Shown here one piece after another: positions 39,319 through 50,946 of a stretch of DNA of 64,000 nucleotides. Numbering within the stretch: position 1 is the first letter of the stretch; the number at the start of each line of letters is the position of its first letter. Origin of the DNA: Orbaceae bacterium ESL0727 (GTDB lineage: Bacteria > Pseudomonadota > Gammaproteobacteria > Enterobacterales > Orbaceae); contig JAQTHY010000001.1 of the NCBI GenBank assembly GCA_029433345.1, forward strand, positions 1,488,001-1,552,000, written 5' to 3'. The notes beneath the pieces were generated by a model that was not told where the DNA came from, did not search any database, and saw only the letters and a list, made by a program, of their open reading frames with translations. The position numbers and the translations under genes were made by a program.

Positions 39319-40128
39319 ATGGATAAACGTATTGGATTTATTGGGTTAGGTAATATGGGATCGGCTATTTTGAAAGGTATTTTAGCAAGTCAATTGGTGC
39401 CAGGTTCACAATTTTATGTATATGATCCCCATAAAGAAACAAGCTTAGCCTTACATAATAGTTATGGTGTTAATGTATCAGATTCTGGGCGAGATGTTGC
39501 ACGTGATTCAGATATCGTCTTTATTGCGGTTAAGCCAAATATTATTGCTGATGTGCTGACAGATATTCAAAAAGAGTTAAAACAAAATACGATTGTGGTT
39601 TCTATTGCCGCAGGTGTGACAATCAAAACGATTGCCAAAATAGTCGGCTATGAACAAAAAATTGTGCGTGTTATGCCAAATACCCCGGCACTTGTTAATG
39701 CGGCGATGTGTTCAATTACCCCAAATACAGAGGTAACAGATGAGGAGCTAGCAATCGTGCAATCACTGCTTGATTGCGTGGGGAAAACTGAAGTCGTACC
39801 CGAGTATCAAATTGATGCGGTAGTCGGGGCAAGTGGTTCGTCACCGGCGTTTGTGTTTATGTTTATTGAGGCGCTGGCTGATGGTGCGGTTAAAGGTGGT
39901 TTGAGCCGTAAACAGGCATATAAATTCGCAGCACAAACCGTAATGGGCTCAGCAAAATTATTTCTTGAAACAGGTAAACATCCTGGTGAATTGAAAGATA
40001 TGGTTTGTTCACCAAGTGGTACGACTATCGAAGGTGTACAAGTGTTGGAACAAAAAGGTTTTCGTGCCGCGGTTATTGATGCTGTTGTGGCAAGTATTAA
40101 TAAATCTAAAGAGATGGCAGAAAAATAA
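39319..40128 (+). CDS. proC: Pyrroline-5-carboxylate reductase
   Basis: 269 residues (E. coli 269). N-terminal Rossmann motif GFIGLGNMGSAIL, then RVMPNTPALV near residue 119, and the P5CR signature in GLSRKQAYKFAAQTVMGSA with the C-terminal CSPSGTTIEGV. Last step of proline synthesis using NAD(P)H. AAGGGG ribosome site. Confidence 0.96.
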   Translation: MDKRIGFIGLGNMGSAILKGILASQLVPGSQFYVYDPHKETSLALHNSYGVNVSDSGRDVARDSDIVFIAVKPNIIADVLTDIQKELKQNTIVVSIAAGVTIKTIAKIVGYEQKIVRVMPNTPALVNAAMCSITPNTEVTDEELAIVQSLLDCVGKTEVVPEYQIDAVVGASGSSPAFVFMFIEALADGAVKGGLSRKQAYKFAAQTVMGSAKLFLETGKHPGELKDMVCSPSGTTIEGVQVLEQKGFRAAVIDAVVASINKSKEMAEK

Positions 40129-40443
40129 CCATTTGTTTTTCTCATACTTTATTGTGAAATTTTCCGCTAGTTTGTAGGCTAATATTTAACTTAGCGGAAA
40201 ATAGTAAAATTACTCTGATAGAGTTGCTTGCATTTCATAATAATTTATGCGTTAATAGTTACCAGCATATGACGTGCAGATTTATTTTATAACATTTTGA
40301 TATACGCAGTTTGTAGTGTCCTTTTTAATATTTACTTGTCAAAAATAAGTATTAGTTCTCTTCAACTTCCTTTCTCAGTGTTCATAAGTAGTCTAAGTTT
40401 TATGTATTAACTCATGATTTTAATTTTTTATAGGAAGATGATT
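40129..40443 (+). promoter_or_regulatory. Long csp leader with cold-box-like motif
   Basis: 315-bp spacer. TGACGTGCAGA at 40270-40280 differs at one base from the E. coli cspA cold box TGACGTACAGA. It lies about 165 bp before the csp ATG, comparable to the roughly 160-nt leader of cold-inducible csp mRNAs. No -10/-35 pair is clear. The downstream half is AT-rich with an AGGAAG ribosome site. Confidence 0.5.
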
Positions 40444-40653
40444 ATGTCTAAACAAACAGGTCAAGTAAAATGGTTTAATGAAAGTAAAGGTTTTGGTTTT
40501 ATCTCTCCGGCAGACGGCAGTAAAGATGTATTTGTACACTTTTCAGCAATTTCTGGCGACGGTTTTAAAACACTAGCTGAAGGCCAACAAGTCGAATTTT
40601 CTATTCAAGATAGCCCACGTGGGCCAGCAGCTGCGGATGTAGTTGTACTTTAA
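40444..40653 (+). CDS. Cold-shock protein, CspA family (copy 1)
   Basis: 69 residues from the ATG at 40444 ([20 protein letters not shown]), which has an AGGAAG site. The frame to 40414 is leader. RNA-binding motifs KGFGFI (RNP1) and VFVHFSAI (RNP2) are intact. It differs from copy 2 (45412-45621) at only a few residues. A cold-box-like leader suggests cold induction. Followed by a tandem repeat and a terminator. Confidence 0.93.
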   Translation: MSKQTGQVKWFNESKGFGFISPADGSKDVFVHFSAISGDGFKTLAEGQQVEFSIQDSPRGPAAADVVVL

Positions 40654-40685
40654 TAGTTCGATATGTTTATATTAAGCATTGCTGA

Positions 40686-40766
40686 ATAGATTAATAAATA
40701 AGTTGATTAATAAATAAATTGATTAACAGATAAGTTAATTAACGAATGAGTTGATTAACACATAGT
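40686..40766 (+). repeat. 16-bp imperfect tandem repeat in the csp 3' region
   Basis: Four 16-bp units, 40703-40718, 40719-40734, 40735-40750 and 40751-40766, each starting TTGATTAA or TTAATTAA, plus a partial unit from 40686. It lies between the csp stop and its terminator, so it would be in the 3' UTR. Confidence 0.75.
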
Positions 40767-40790
40767 CAGTAGCCAATGCTTAAGACTTAT

Positions 40791-40822
40791 CAAAAAAAAC
40801 AGAGGTTCGCCTCTGTTTTTTT
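40791..40822 (+). terminator. Intrinsic terminator of csp copy 1
   Basis: AACAGAGG and CCTCTGTT with a stable TTCG tetraloop, followed by TTTTTT. The A-run on the left would also let it act for transcription from the opposite strand (nuclease gene downstream). Confidence 0.88.
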
Positions 40823-40893
40823 ATGTCTATTTTCAGCTATCGTCGTGAATCTGTGAGGCATAACTGGCCTATCAAAGCATTATCATGACGCAA

Positions 40894-41442
40894 TTAAAAA
40901 TTGCTTATTCGATTTTTATAACGATCATTATTGCGTTTCTTATTATGTCTATAATCCCAAGGTGCAATAGGTTGACGATCTTGCCAAAGCCCACGTTTAT
41001 TTTCTTTAGCGATAGTTTCTAATTCAACCATATTTTGATTATTTGCAATATTTTTATAACGATAAGCCCATGCATAACCTGTTTCTACCATTTTGGCATT
41101 GATGTTGGTATTGTTATAGAAAATCGTACCTAACGTACGTTGATAGATATCTTTTTTATTTTCTTGGACAAAAACTTGTTTGCCAGCAATAAAATTGGCT
41201 AACTGTTTTTGTGCTTGTTTACCATAGGCTTGGCTACGTTCAGGCGCATCGATATCATTTAGGCGGACACGAATTTTTTGGTATTCAGGTGTTAAAACAT
41301 CAATAGTATCGCCATCAACAATTTTAACCACTTTACCTTTAAAATCGGCATGGGCTAAATTGATTGTGCTGATAAAAAAGAGTAGGTAAATGAAGATAGC
41401 TTTGAGCGCGTGGCGGTTAGGGTAATCTTTAAAGTAGTGCAT
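40894..41442 (-). CDS. Secreted thermonuclease (SNase) family protein
   Basis: 182 residues from the ATG at 41442, with a GGGA site (a TTG at 41457 is also in frame). A signal-like segment (residues 14-33, IFIYLLFFISTINLAHA) predicts export. SNase motifs: KVVKIVDGDTIDV, the catalytic IRVRLNDIDAPE with Arg, Asp and Glu, and YQRTLGTI with the second Arg. GYAWAYR and GLWQDRQPIAPWDYR complete the fold. A Ca2+-dependent nuclease acting outside the cytoplasm is likely. Confidence 0.9.
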   Translation of the reverse strand: MHYFKDYPNRHALKAIFIYLLFFISTINLAHADFKGKVVKIVDGDTIDVLTPEYQKIRVRLNDIDAPERSQAYGKQAQKQLANFIAGKQVFVQENKKDIYQRTLGTIFYNNTNINAKMVETGYAWAYRYKNIANNQNMVELETIAKENKRGLWQDRQPIAPWDYRHNKKRNNDRYKNRISNF

Positions 41443-41506
41443 GATGATAAATCCCAATGATTATTTGCTGTTCTTGTTGTTTACTGCGTTGATTGTTGTT
41501 CGATTA

Positions 41507-43561
41507 TTAACTATTTTTAGCGTTGGCAATTTGTGCTTTTAACATCGCTAAGCGGCTTTGTCCTTTTTGCATTCTTTTTTCGGGCGAAAGTGTGGCTGTT
41601 TTTGCCTCCCAGATTAAATCGTCTTGCGGAAGTTCTAATAAAAAGCGGCTAGGTTCAACGTATAAAGTATCGCCAAATTGTTTACGCTGTCGACTGAATG
41701 AGAAGGTTAGCTCTTTTTGTGCACGCGTAATACCAACATAAGCTAAACGGCGCTCTTCTTCAATATTATCTTCGTCAATACTGGTTTGATGTGGTAGGAG
41801 ACCTTCTGACATACCGATGAGGTATACATAAGGAAATTCTAACCCTTTAGAGGCATGCAATGTCATGAGTTGTACTTGATCCATCTCATCGTCCGCATTA
41901 TTAAGTTCTAACATATCTCGTAACGTAAAACGCGCCACGGCTTGTTCTAAGGTCATAGGCTCGTTGATATCATCACCTTTGAGCATTTCTGCAAGCCAAC
42001 TGAGTAGCTGTTCGACATTTCGCATACGCATTTGGCCAGCGGCAAGTGAGGCAGACGTTTCGTAAATCCAGCTTTCATAGTTAATAGTATGTAACAGCTC
42101 GTAAACCGTCGCCATGGGATCGGCCGTTATTTTTGCCATTAAGGATTCAAACCAATGGATAAAGTTTTGCAATGCAGTAAGGCGCTTGCTCGATAACTGT
42201 TCTGTTAATCCAATATCGTGACTAGCATGAAATAAACTTACACCGCGGCTATTTGCCCATTCGCCTAATTTTTGTATCGTGGCGGGACCAATATCGCGTT
42301 TAGGTGTATTGATGATACGAATAAACGCATTATCATCGTCAGGATTGGTCAAAAGACGAAGATAAGCCATTAAATCTTTGATTTCTAGCCGGGAAAAGAA
42401 TGACGTCCCACCCGATATGCGATAAGGGATTCGGTACTGCATAAGCATCTTTTCAATCAAACGTGATTGGTGATTACCCCGATATAAAATAGCGTAGTCA
42501 CTATATTTACTTCCGTTGGTGAAACGATGGTCAATTAAATGGCTGACCACTTTTTCAGCTTCATGTTCTTCGCTATCAGCCGTAATAATTCGAATTTCAT
42601 CGCCATACCCCAGTTCTGAAAAAAGTTTTTTGGCAAAAATATGGGGATTATTTTCGATTAATATATTGGCAACTTTAAGGATTCGTCCCGATGAACGATA
42701 GTTTTGTTCTAGTTTTATCACTTCGAGTTGAGGGAAATCTTCTTTTAATAGCACTAGATTTTGTGGGCGTGCGCCTCGCCATGAGTAGATAGATTGATCA
42801 TCATCACCCACAACAGTAAATTTAGCGCGGTTTCCTACTAATAATTTTATAAATTCATATTGGCTAGTATTGGTATCTTGATATTCATCAACCAATAAAT
42901 AGCGGAGGCGATTTTGCCATTTATCACGGACGTCTTCATTTTGTTTTAATAATAATGTGGGTAATAAAATGAGATCATCAAAGTCTAAAATACTGCAGGA
43001 TATAAGCTGCTTTTGATAGAGTTTGTAGCAATGGGCAAATAGTTTTTCTTTATTGGTTTGCGCTCTGGCCATCGCAATATCAGGATCAATGAGGTCGTTT
43101 TTCCAGTTAGAAATGGTTGCACGCAGCTGCTGAATTAAATCTTTATCACCCGCTAACTGTTGTGCGGTCAGATCATTAAGCAGGGCAATTTGATCTTGAT
43201 CATCAAATAGCGAAAAATTCGCTTTAATGCCAATATGCTTATATTCTTTGCGGATAATGTCTAACCCTAAGGTGTGAAAAGTCGAGATTTTGAGTCCACG
43301 GGCTTCTTGCTTGCTCAGTGAAAGTGCAATACGTTCACGCATTTCGCGTGCTGCTTTATTGGTGAAAGTGACGGCGGCAATCTGTCTTGGTAAATAACCT
43401 TTCACGCGAATAAGGTAAGCAATTTTATTAATGATTACCCGTGTTTTACCCGAACCTGCACCGGCTAAAACCAAGCAAGGGCCAGAAATATATTCAACGG
43501 CTTGTTGTTGACTAGGATTTAAACGCACAGGCAAACTCATAAGGGGACTGAAAAATGGCAT
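41507..43561 (-). CDS. rep: ATP-dependent DNA helicase Rep
   Basis: 684 residues (E. coli Rep 673). UvrD-type superfamily 1 motifs: [11 protein letters not shown] (I), [10 protein letters not shown] (Ia), VDEYQDTN (II), [14 protein letters not shown] (III), EQNYRSS (IV), [15 protein letters not shown] (V) and [13 protein letters not shown] (VI). LFDDQDQ and [16 protein letters not shown] mark Rep rather than UvrD or PcrA. It restarts and clears replication forks. An ATG at 43540 is an alternative start that fits the E. coli N-terminus better. Confidence 0.95.
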   Translation of the reverse strand: MPFFSPLMSLPVRLNPSQQQAVEYISGPCLVLAGAGSGKTRVIINKIAYLIRVKGYLPRQIAAVTFTNKAAREMRERIALSLSKQEARGLKISTFHTLGLDIIRKEYKHIGIKANFSLFDDQDQIALLNDLTAQQLAGDKDLIQQLRATISNWKNDLIDPDIAMARAQTNKEKLFAHCYKLYQKQLISCSILDFDDLILLPTLLLKQNEDVRDKWQNRLRYLLVDEYQDTNTSQYEFIKLLVGNRAKFTVVGDDDQSIYSWRGARPQNLVLLKEDFPQLEVIKLEQNYRSSGRILKVANILIENNPHIFAKKLFSELGYGDEIRIITADSEEHEAEKVVSHLIDHRFTNGSKYSDYAILYRGNHQSRLIEKMLMQYRIPYRISGGTSFFSRLEIKDLMAYLRLLTNPDDDNAFIRIINTPKRDIGPATIQKLGEWANSRGVSLFHASHDIGLTEQLSSKRLTALQNFIHWFESLMAKITADPMATVYELLHTINYESWIYETSASLAAGQMRMRNVEQLLSWLAEMLKGDDINEPMTLEQAVARFTLRDMLELNNADDEMDQVQLMTLHASKGLEFPYVYLIGMSEGLLPHQTSIDEDNIEEERRLAYVGITRAQKELTFSFSRQRKQFGDTLYVEPSRFLLELPQDDLIWEAKTATLSPEKRMQKGQSRLAMLKAQIANAKNS

Positions 43562-44877
<1,316 letters not shown>

Positions 44878-44904
44878 GTTGTAACAAACAAAAGACTTTC
44901 TTAT

Positions 44905-44932
44905 AAAAGAGCGATCGCAAGATCGCTCTTTT
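44905..44932 (+). terminator. Intrinsic terminator of gapA
   Basis: AAAAGAGCGATC pairs perfectly with GATCGCTCTTTT over 12 bp with a GCAA tetraloop. Lies 27 bp past the stop. Confidence 0.92.
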
Positions 44933-45348
44933 GTTATCTCACTCTCCTAAATTAACGCTTATTCTACTGCACGCTTTTATCTAAACGTTTTATCTAAACG
45001 TATTATGTCAATCTAATTGTAAATTCGTGGTAATTATTCAAGTTGGGCGGACAGCGCGATGAAATCTTTTATTGTAGCCTTAAAAATCAGCGTTTCTAGC
45101 GCATCATGCATGATATTGCTGCATTAATACTACACAAATACTACACTTGCGTGAGGATCAGGATGTTGCTCTTCTAAGCGAATAATAGCGAGCGTTCGAT
45201 TGATATAATAGGCTCCTCGTAAATCAATTGATTGGGAGTTTTTTATTGTATTGTGACTTTTGTGGTGACTATGGGATAACGGATTATGGGTAAATAGAAA
45301 GGGATGTTACGGTAGGATGTTTATTTTTCTTATTTGTTCAGCGCAAAT
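44933..45348. other. Spacer with a 13-bp duplication and a possible gene remnant
   Basis: No intact gene. TTTTATCTAAACG is duplicated perfectly at 44975-44987 and 44988-45000. On the minus strand a start-less frame ending at a TAG at 45130-45132 reads protein-like sequence (RGAYYINRTLAIIRLEEQ, then HPDPHASVVFV) back to about 45310. This may be a relic of a lost gene. No family was recognised. Confidence 0.35.
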
Positions 45349-45380
45349 AAAAACACGCATTTGTTTGAATGCGCGTTTTT
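45349..45380 (-). terminator. Intrinsic terminator of csp copy 2
   Basis: On the minus strand AAAAACGCGCATT pairs with AATGCGTGTTTTT through 13 positions including one G-U pair. Read on the plus strand the same site has an A-C mismatch, which supports minus-strand function. Confidence 0.8.
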
Positions 45381-45411
45381 AATAATATGTTTTGTGTTAA
45401 TTTAAAATGAA

Positions 45412-45621
45412 TTAAATAACGACAACATCAGCTGCTGCTGGGCCACGTGGGCTATCTTGGATAGAAAATTCAACTTGTTGACCTTCAGCTAGCGTTTTGA
45501 AGCCGTCGCCAGAAATTGCTGAAAAGTGAACAAATACATCTTTACTACCATCAGATGGAGTGATAAAACCAAAACCTTTACTTTCATTAAACCATTTAAC
45601 TTGGCCAGTTTTCTTAGTCAT
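45412..45621 (-). CDS. Cold-shock protein, CspA family (copy 2)
   Basis: 69 residues, [20 protein letters not shown] at the start, with intact RNP1 (KGFGFI) and RNP2 (VFVHFSAI). Almost identical to copy 1 but on the opposite strand, with an unrelated upstream region and no cold-box motif found. It could be the constitutive CspC/CspE-type member. Confidence 0.92.
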   Translation of the reverse strand: MTKKTGQVKWFNESKGFGFITPSDGSKDVFVHFSAISGDGFKTLAEGQQVEFSIQDSPRGPAAADVVVI

Positions 45622-46098
45622 TTACTAAACTTCCTACAAAAATTAATCTTAGCCTCTTAGGGCTCTCTTAGACTGTAACATCACGCAATTAGGTAACATG
45701 TAAGACAAAAATAATGTGATAAATATTATGACTCACATCATAAAACAAAAATCGCATCAAAAAAATCTAAACAGTGCAATTAATCGGTACTGTGTTATAA
45801 GTCTTGTTGTATTACCGCATATTTAAAAATCGAAAGCAAGATATTAATGTTAAATTTGATGATGTAGCTCACAAAATTAGATAAAAAATTTAGTTCAAGC
45901 GATTTTATCGTGAAAATAGGGCAAGTTTATAGGGATTGTCAAGAAATGTGTACAAACTGAATGTTAGGTTTGATAATAAGTTTGAGAGAGATGAAAGATT
46001 ATTAGGATGAAGTTTTATCACTATTTTTTTGTCGATATTCCGCCGACGATGGCCGGCGGAGATAAAAGCATTACGCTATTGTAAACTTTTGCGATAAC
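45622..46098. other. Spacer between ppa and csp copy 2
   Basis: 477 bp without a gene. A 7-bp GC-rich inverted repeat TCCGCCG/CGGCGGA (46039-46045, 46054-46060) lies just past the ppa stop but has no U-tract, so it is a possible factor-dependent terminator or 3' stabiliser. The csp promoter should lie near 45700-45800, but no hexamers are certain. Confidence 0.35.
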
Positions 46099-46629
46099 TT
46101 ATTTCTTTTTGGCGCGTTCAACAGAATCGATAATTTCTTGACGTGCAGCATCCACGTTTTCCCAACCATCAACTTTTACCCATTTGCCTTTTTCTAATGC
46201 TTTATATTGTTCGAAAAAGTGCTTAATTTGGCTTTTTAAAAGTTCAGGCAGATCATTGATATCTTTGATATGATCATACTCTTTAGATAATTTACTGTGT
46301 GGCACAGCGATGACTTTGGCATCAACACCAGATTCATCTGTCATTTTTAACACACCAACTGGGCGGCAACGAATGACCGAACCAGGTTGTAATGGGTAAG
46401 GGGTTGGTACTAATACATCAACCGGATCACCATCAAGCGATAAGGTGTGATTAATATAGCCATAGTTGCATGGGTAGAACATTGCTGTTGCCATAAAACG
46501 GTCAACAAATAGCGCACCGGTTTCTTTATCGACTTCATATTTAATTGGATCAGCATTCGCGGGGATTTCAATTACAACATAAATATCATCTGGCACTGAC
46601 TTTCCTGCTGGTACATTTAATAGTCCCAT
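46099..46629 (-). CDS. ppa: Inorganic pyrophosphatase
   Basis: 176 residues from the ATG at 46629 ([10 protein letters not shown]), the E. coli length, with a GAGG site. A frame open to 46776 is an untranslated leader. The signature DGDPVDVLV (three metal-binding Asp) is near residue 66. [11 protein letters not shown]-type sequence near residue 56 and KVIAVP near 115 also match. Drives biosynthesis by hydrolysing pyrophosphate. Confidence 0.96.
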   Translation of the reverse strand: MGLLNVPAGKSVPDDIYVVIEIPANADPIKYEVDKETGALFVDRFMATAMFYPCNYGYINHTLSLDGDPVDVLVPTPYPLQPGSVIRCRPVGVLKMTDESGVDAKVIAVPHSKLSKEYDHIKDINDLPELLKSQIKHFFEQYKALEKGKWVKVDGWENVDAARQEIIDSVERAKKK

Positions 46630-46827
46630 TTTTTTATCCTCAATTTTGTTTAGGTGATTACTTTGCATACTGCTGACCAGTTTGGATGATTTACCGTTAC
46701 AACAATCATCAATACGATTATTGCCAAGCGAAGTATTGAGGGCATGAGCACCTAACGCTTTCTTCTGGTTACCCATCTTTGCTGGTTATGCAGTACTTAT
46801 CTTATTTACTTACTGATGTTTATTTTA

Positions 46828-47421
46828 CTACTCATTCGTTTCGTCTAATTCTTTCAAATATTGGAAAATTTGTTTCGCGGTTTTGGCTGGTTTGTTGGCA
46901 TCTTTCTCTTTTTTGGCTAAGCGTGCCAACGTTCGCAGTTGTTGGCGATCTGCCATAGGATATAGCGCAATAATTGGCTCTGCATCGCCTGTGGTAATTA
47001 ATGCTTCACGTAATAATTCCAATTTATGAAAAATCGCAATCTGTTGATTATGGCGGTTTTTCAATTTATCTAATGCTTGAGTGATCGGTTCCATATCGCG
47101 GCTGCGCAATAGCTTGCCAATGTATTGAATTTGTCTGCGATAACCTTCCTTTTTAATTTTTTGTGCCAACTCAATGGCATACAGGAGATCATCATCGAGT
47201 GGGATTTTTTCTAACTGATTTTTACTGAGATTGACTAGCTCAACGCCAATCTTTTTTAACGCTTCGGCATCACGCTTAATTTCACTTTTACTGACATAGA
47301 TAATTTCATCATCACTGTTTTGATGATTATTTGCTTGATTACCCGTTTGATTATCTAAAATATCATCATCAAGGTTAGCTTGTTTATGTTCAATCGTATT
47401 CATAACATTTCGTTTATTCAT
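46828..47421 (-). CDS. darP: Ribosome-associated protein DarP (YjgA, DUF615)
   Basis: 197 residues. After an acidic, low-complexity N-terminus (to about residue 42) comes the family start [20 protein letters not shown]. Then [12 protein letters not shown] near residue 95 and [19 protein letters not shown] near 155 follow. It binds late 50S intermediates. Divergent from pmbA, as in E. coli. An ATG at 47403 is an alternative start. Confidence 0.92.
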   Translation of the reverse strand: MNKRNVMNTIEHKQANLDDDILDNQTGNQANNHQNSDDEIIYVSKSEIKRDAEALKKIGVELVNLSKNQLEKIPLDDDLLYAIELAQKIKKEGYRRQIQYIGKLLRSRDMEPITQALDKLKNRHNQQIAIFHKLELLREALITTGDAEPIIALYPMADRQQLRTLARLAKKEKDANKPAKTAKQIFQYLKELDETNE

Positions 47422-47495
47422 TTTCTTTTATTAACTAAAATAGAATTCTGGCTTATTATAACGTATCACCGGCAGAATTATAGAAAATAATCAAT

Positions 47496-48848
47496 ATGAG
47501 TAGCGAACAAATTATCAAAGAAGCGAAAGCACAGCAAAAAAACTTAACTGCGATTGTCGCGCAAACGATTGCAGCGGCTAAAAAAAGAGTCGATGCAGTC
47601 GAAGTGTCTATTAATCAATCAACCGGCATTAATGTGAGTAGCCGTCTTGGTGAGACCGAAAATGTCGAATTTAATAGTGGCGGTGCATTAGGGATTACGG
47701 TATATCAAAATCAGCGAACCGGTAGTGCTTCAACCAATGATCTTTCCCCGCAAGCGGTGGCGCAAGCACTGGATATGGCGATTAGCATTATGCAATATAC
47801 ATCCGCTGATCCTTATTCAGGTTTAGGCGATCCTAACTTGATGGCATTTAATCCGCCTGATTTAGATCTCTTTTTCCCAGGTGATCTTAATGTAGAAGAG
47901 GCTATTCAGCAGGCTAAACAGGCCGAAAAAAGTGCCTTAAGCCATCCTAAAATTACCAGTAGTGATGGTGGTTATTTTAGCAGTCAATATGGTATTTATA
48001 TTTATGGCAATAGTTTAGACATGTTACAAGGCTATGCCAGCAGCTCTCATTCATTATCGTGTTCGGTAATTGGTGAACATGATGGGCAGATGGAGCGTGA
48101 TTATGCGTATACGACAGCACGTGATAAGCAAGATTTATTGTCGCCAGAATGGGTTGGGCAAGAAGCCGCTAAAAGAACGGTGGCACAATTGGGCGCAAAG
48201 CAGATTGCCACCATGCAAGTTCCGGTTCTGTTTGTCCCTGAAATCGCAGTAGGATTGATTCGACATCTTACCAGTGCCATTAGTGGCAGTGCGATTTACC
48301 GTAAATCCTCTTTTTTATTGGATGCGGTTGGTGAAAAAATCTTTCCATCTTGGTTCACTATTCACGAAAATCCCCATATTTTGAAAGGTATCGGTTCTGC
48401 CCCTTTTGATGGCGAAGGCACCCAAACGGTCAAACGTAATATTGTTGAGCAAGGTGTGTTGCAAAATTATTTACTGAGTAACTATTCGGCTAAAAAGTTG
48501 GGGCTAAAATCAACTGGCCATGCGAGTGGTATTCATAATTGGCGAATTGCACCTAGCCAAGCCGATCTCAATTTTACGCAGATGCTAAAAAAATTAGATA
48601 AAGGCGTCGTGATTACTTCGTTAATGGGGCAAGGTGTTAACAATGTGACGGGCGATTATTCTCGTGGTGCAACAGGATTTTGGGTAGAAAATGGGCAGCT
48701 ACAATATCCTATTAATGAATTTACGGTAGCAGGAAATTTAAAAGATATGTATGCCAATATTGTGGCCATGGGGAATGATATTGAAACGCGAACTAATATT
48801 CAATGCGGTTCGTTGTTAATTAGCGAGATGAGTATTGCTGGAAAATAA
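47496..48848 (+). CDS. pmbA: Metalloprotease PmbA (TldE)
   Basis: 450 residues (E. coli 450). PmbA/TldD family features: VEVSINQSTGINVSSRLGETENVEF near the start, the central PVLFVPEIAVGLIRHL, and GVVITSLMGQGVNNVTGDYSRGATGFWVENG near the C-terminus. Works with TldD to process peptides such as microcins and CcdA. TldD is not in the window. Confidence 0.95.
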   Translation: MSSEQIIKEAKAQQKNLTAIVAQTIAAAKKRVDAVEVSINQSTGINVSSRLGETENVEFNSGGALGITVYQNQRTGSASTNDLSPQAVAQALDMAISIMQYTSADPYSGLGDPNLMAFNPPDLDLFFPGDLNVEEAIQQAKQAEKSALSHPKITSSDGGYFSSQYGIYIYGNSLDMLQGYASSSHSLSCSVIGEHDGQMERDYAYTTARDKQDLLSPEWVGQEAAKRTVAQLGAKQIATMQVPVLFVPEIAVGLIRHLTSAISGSAIYRKSSFLLDAVGEKIFPSWFTIHENPHILKGIGSAPFDGEGTQTVKRNIVEQGVLQNYLLSNYSAKKLGLKSTGHASGIHNWRIAPSQADLNFTQMLKKLDKGVVITSLMGQGVNNVTGDYSRGATGFWVENGQLQYPINEFTVAGNLKDMYANIVAMGNDIETRTNIQCGSLLISEMSIAGK

Positions 48849-48881
48849 TATTTATCCTAGTCGATAGCAATCTATCTTGAA

Positions 48882-48917
48882 AAAATTTGACATAAACGTA
48901 TAGTGATTCTGAAACAT
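48882..48917. repeat. Dispersed intergenic repeat, copy C
   Basis: Matches copy B (31705-31740) at 32 of 36 positions. All four differences are in the 4-bp spacer between AATTTGACATAAACGTATA and TTCTGAAACAT. Located between pmbA and serC. Confidence 0.75.
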
Positions 48918-49091
48918 TCGAAATTTTTTGATAAACAGACAACCTTGTCTATCTATTACGCGTAGCTAAAATGGATCATGATTTTATCATTCGTGTTGAT
49001 TTGCTTTAATTATGCTACGTGTGATCGTTCTTGCTGATGTTTTATTGATACTGATTTCGAATCTAATTTTAATATTAATGAGTGAACCATA

Positions 49092-50180
49092 ATGAATAAA
49101 AGTGATAATTTTAGTGCCGGCCCGGCCAAGTTGCCAAATGAAGTGTTAAAACAAGTCCAAGCAGAATTATTAGATTGGCAAAATACCGGTGCATCGGTGA
49201 TGGAGCTGAGCCATCGGGGTAAAGACTTTGATGCCTGCGCGGTACAAGCGACAAATGATTTGCGTGATATTCTCAAGGTGCCAAGTAATTATAAAATTCT
49301 ATTTTCGCAGGGTGGGGCACGCGCACAATTTGCTGCTGTACCATTGAATATTCTGGGTGACAAAAAAAGTGCTGATTATATTAATAGTGGGTATTGGAGT
49401 CTTTGTGCTGCTAAAGAAGCCGAAAAATATTGTACGGTCAAACAGCAAAATGTCTTAATTGAAAAAGCGGGATTATCAGCCGTCAAACCTATGTCTGAAT
49501 GGCAATTGAGCGACGATGCGGCTTATGTCCATTATTGCCCAAATGAAACAATTAGTGGCGTGGCCATTTTTGAAGAACCGCATTTTGATGATAAAAAAAT
49601 AGTGGTCGCGGATTTTTCTTCTTGCATCTTATCGCAACCGATTGATGTGAGCCGTTATGGCATTATTTATGCGGGCGCCCAAAAAAACATCGGTCCATCA
49701 GGGATTACAATTGTGATTGTGCGTGAAGATTTGCTCGGTCATGCAAAACAGGCTTTGCCATCCGTTCTTGATTATAAAATTTTAGCGGATCACGATTCAA
49801 TGTTTAACACACCACCCACTTTCGCGTGGTATATGGCGGGTTTAGTATTCCAATGGATTAAAAAATTGGGTGGCTTAACGGCGATGCAACAACGTAACCA
49901 AGCAAAGGCTGAACGATTATATGATTTTATTGATCACTCTGATTTTTATCGTAATACGGTGGCGCAAGAAAATCGTTCAATTATGAATGTGACTTTCTTA
50001 TCGCCTAATGACGAACTCGATAAATTATTTGTGAGTGAAGCAACTAAAGCGCGTATTATTGGGATTAAAGGACATCGCATTGCAGGTGGCATGAGAGCGT
50101 CTATCTACAACGCGATAGATATTGACGGTGTTAATTATCTTATTGATTTTATGAAGCAATTTGAAAAACAACATGGTTAA
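49092..50180 (+). CDS. serC: Phosphoserine aminotransferase
   Basis: 362 residues (E. coli 362). Class V aminotransferase: FSAGPAKLP at the start, [13 protein letters not shown] near residue 74, and the PLP lysine in [12 protein letters not shown] near residue 197. The C-terminal [16 protein letters not shown] is typical. Makes 3-phosphoserine and also acts in PLP synthesis. Transcribed alone: aroA, its usual downstream neighbour, is absent. Confidence 0.96.
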   Translation: MNKSDNFSAGPAKLPNEVLKQVQAELLDWQNTGASVMELSHRGKDFDACAVQATNDLRDILKVPSNYKILFSQGGARAQFAAVPLNILGDKKSADYINSGYWSLCAAKEAEKYCTVKQQNVLIEKAGLSAVKPMSEWQLSDDAAYVHYCPNETISGVAIFEEPHFDDKKIVVADFSSCILSQPIDVSRYGIIYAGAQKNIGPSGITIVIVREDLLGHAKQALPSVLDYKILADHDSMFNTPPTFAWYMAGLVFQWIKKLGGLTAMQQRNQAKAERLYDFIDHSDFYRNTVAQENRSIMNVTFLSPNDELDKLFVSEATKARIIGIKGHRIAGGMRASIYNAIDIDGVNYLIDFMKQFEKQHG

Positions 50181-50195
50181 TATTAATCGTTATTG

Positions 50196-50220
50196 AAGGT
50201 GCCAAGTTGGCACCTTTATT
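50196..50220 (+). terminator. Intrinsic terminator of serC
   Basis: AAGGTGCC and GGCACCTT, perfect 8-bp stem with an AAGTT loop, then TATT. Lies 15 bp past the stop. Confidence 0.85.
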
Positions 50221-50369
50221 AGGGTAATTTCCGATTACGCTTTTTCGATTCTATCTGTTGTAATATCACAGTAGGTTATATTTCGGGGTATTGTTTTATT
50301 ACACGAGAACTGTTTTTTAGCAAAAAAACATCAGATATCATCATAACAGGTGATAAAATGGCTATCGAT

Positions 50370-50729
50370 TTAGTTACATTTATAGACTTCACCAATCATA
50401 ACTGCATCGGTAGGGGCAATTTCGGAAATATATTTCATTGATGCATCTTGCGCATTATAAATGACATTGCCACCCATGGTTGCCGCATTGTTTAATAGCA
50501 CCACAGCCGCTTCACGAATCAACTCACTATGTGTTTTTGTGCCAGAAAAAAGTGTTTCACGACTTCCTTTGGCGGTACCTAAAAATTTACAACTATCAGC
50601 TGGTTTGGTATCGACGAATTGGACATGTTGTCCAGCTGGAGTCAATTTATATTTATCATTACTGCATGCATTTAACAAAAATGCAGTTGAAATAGCTGCG
50701 CTAATTAATAATAATTTTTTTATAGACAT
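50370..50729 (-). CDS. DUF4156-type lipoprotein
   Basis: 119 residues. A signal peptide with lipobox LNAC (Cys near residue 22) predicts a lipoprotein. The remainder (ADSCKFLGTAKGSRE, LLNNAATMGGNVIYN) resembles the DUF4156/YjeI-like family. Function unknown. It is monocistronic and divergent from the tRNA. Confidence 0.82.
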   Translation of the reverse strand: MSIKKLLLISAAISTAFLLNACSNDKYKLTPAGQHVQFVDTKPADSCKFLGTAKGSRETLFSGTKTHSELIREAAVVLLNNAATMGGNVIYNAQDASMKYISEIAPTDAVMIGEVYKCN

Positions 50730-50946
50730 AACATTTCCTTAATTAAAATAGAGTAATGGCGAATAATTACCCAAGTATTGTAGCAGGTTAATGGGGTAAA
50801 AAATATGAGTTATTCTAAGTGAATAAGATTCTTATCGGTATCGTGTAATAAACAATCAAATTAAAGTCTTTTACGAATAAAATATAGAAAATTTTTTCTA
50901 ACTCTATTATAATCCAGCCCGACAAATTCAATCATCACTTCACCAA

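Noticed and set aside
46630-46776. N-terminal extension of the pyrophosphatase
   Set aside because: Although open in frame, it is Asn/Ser-rich and unlike the family. The ATG at 46629 has a ribosome site and gives the E. coli length.
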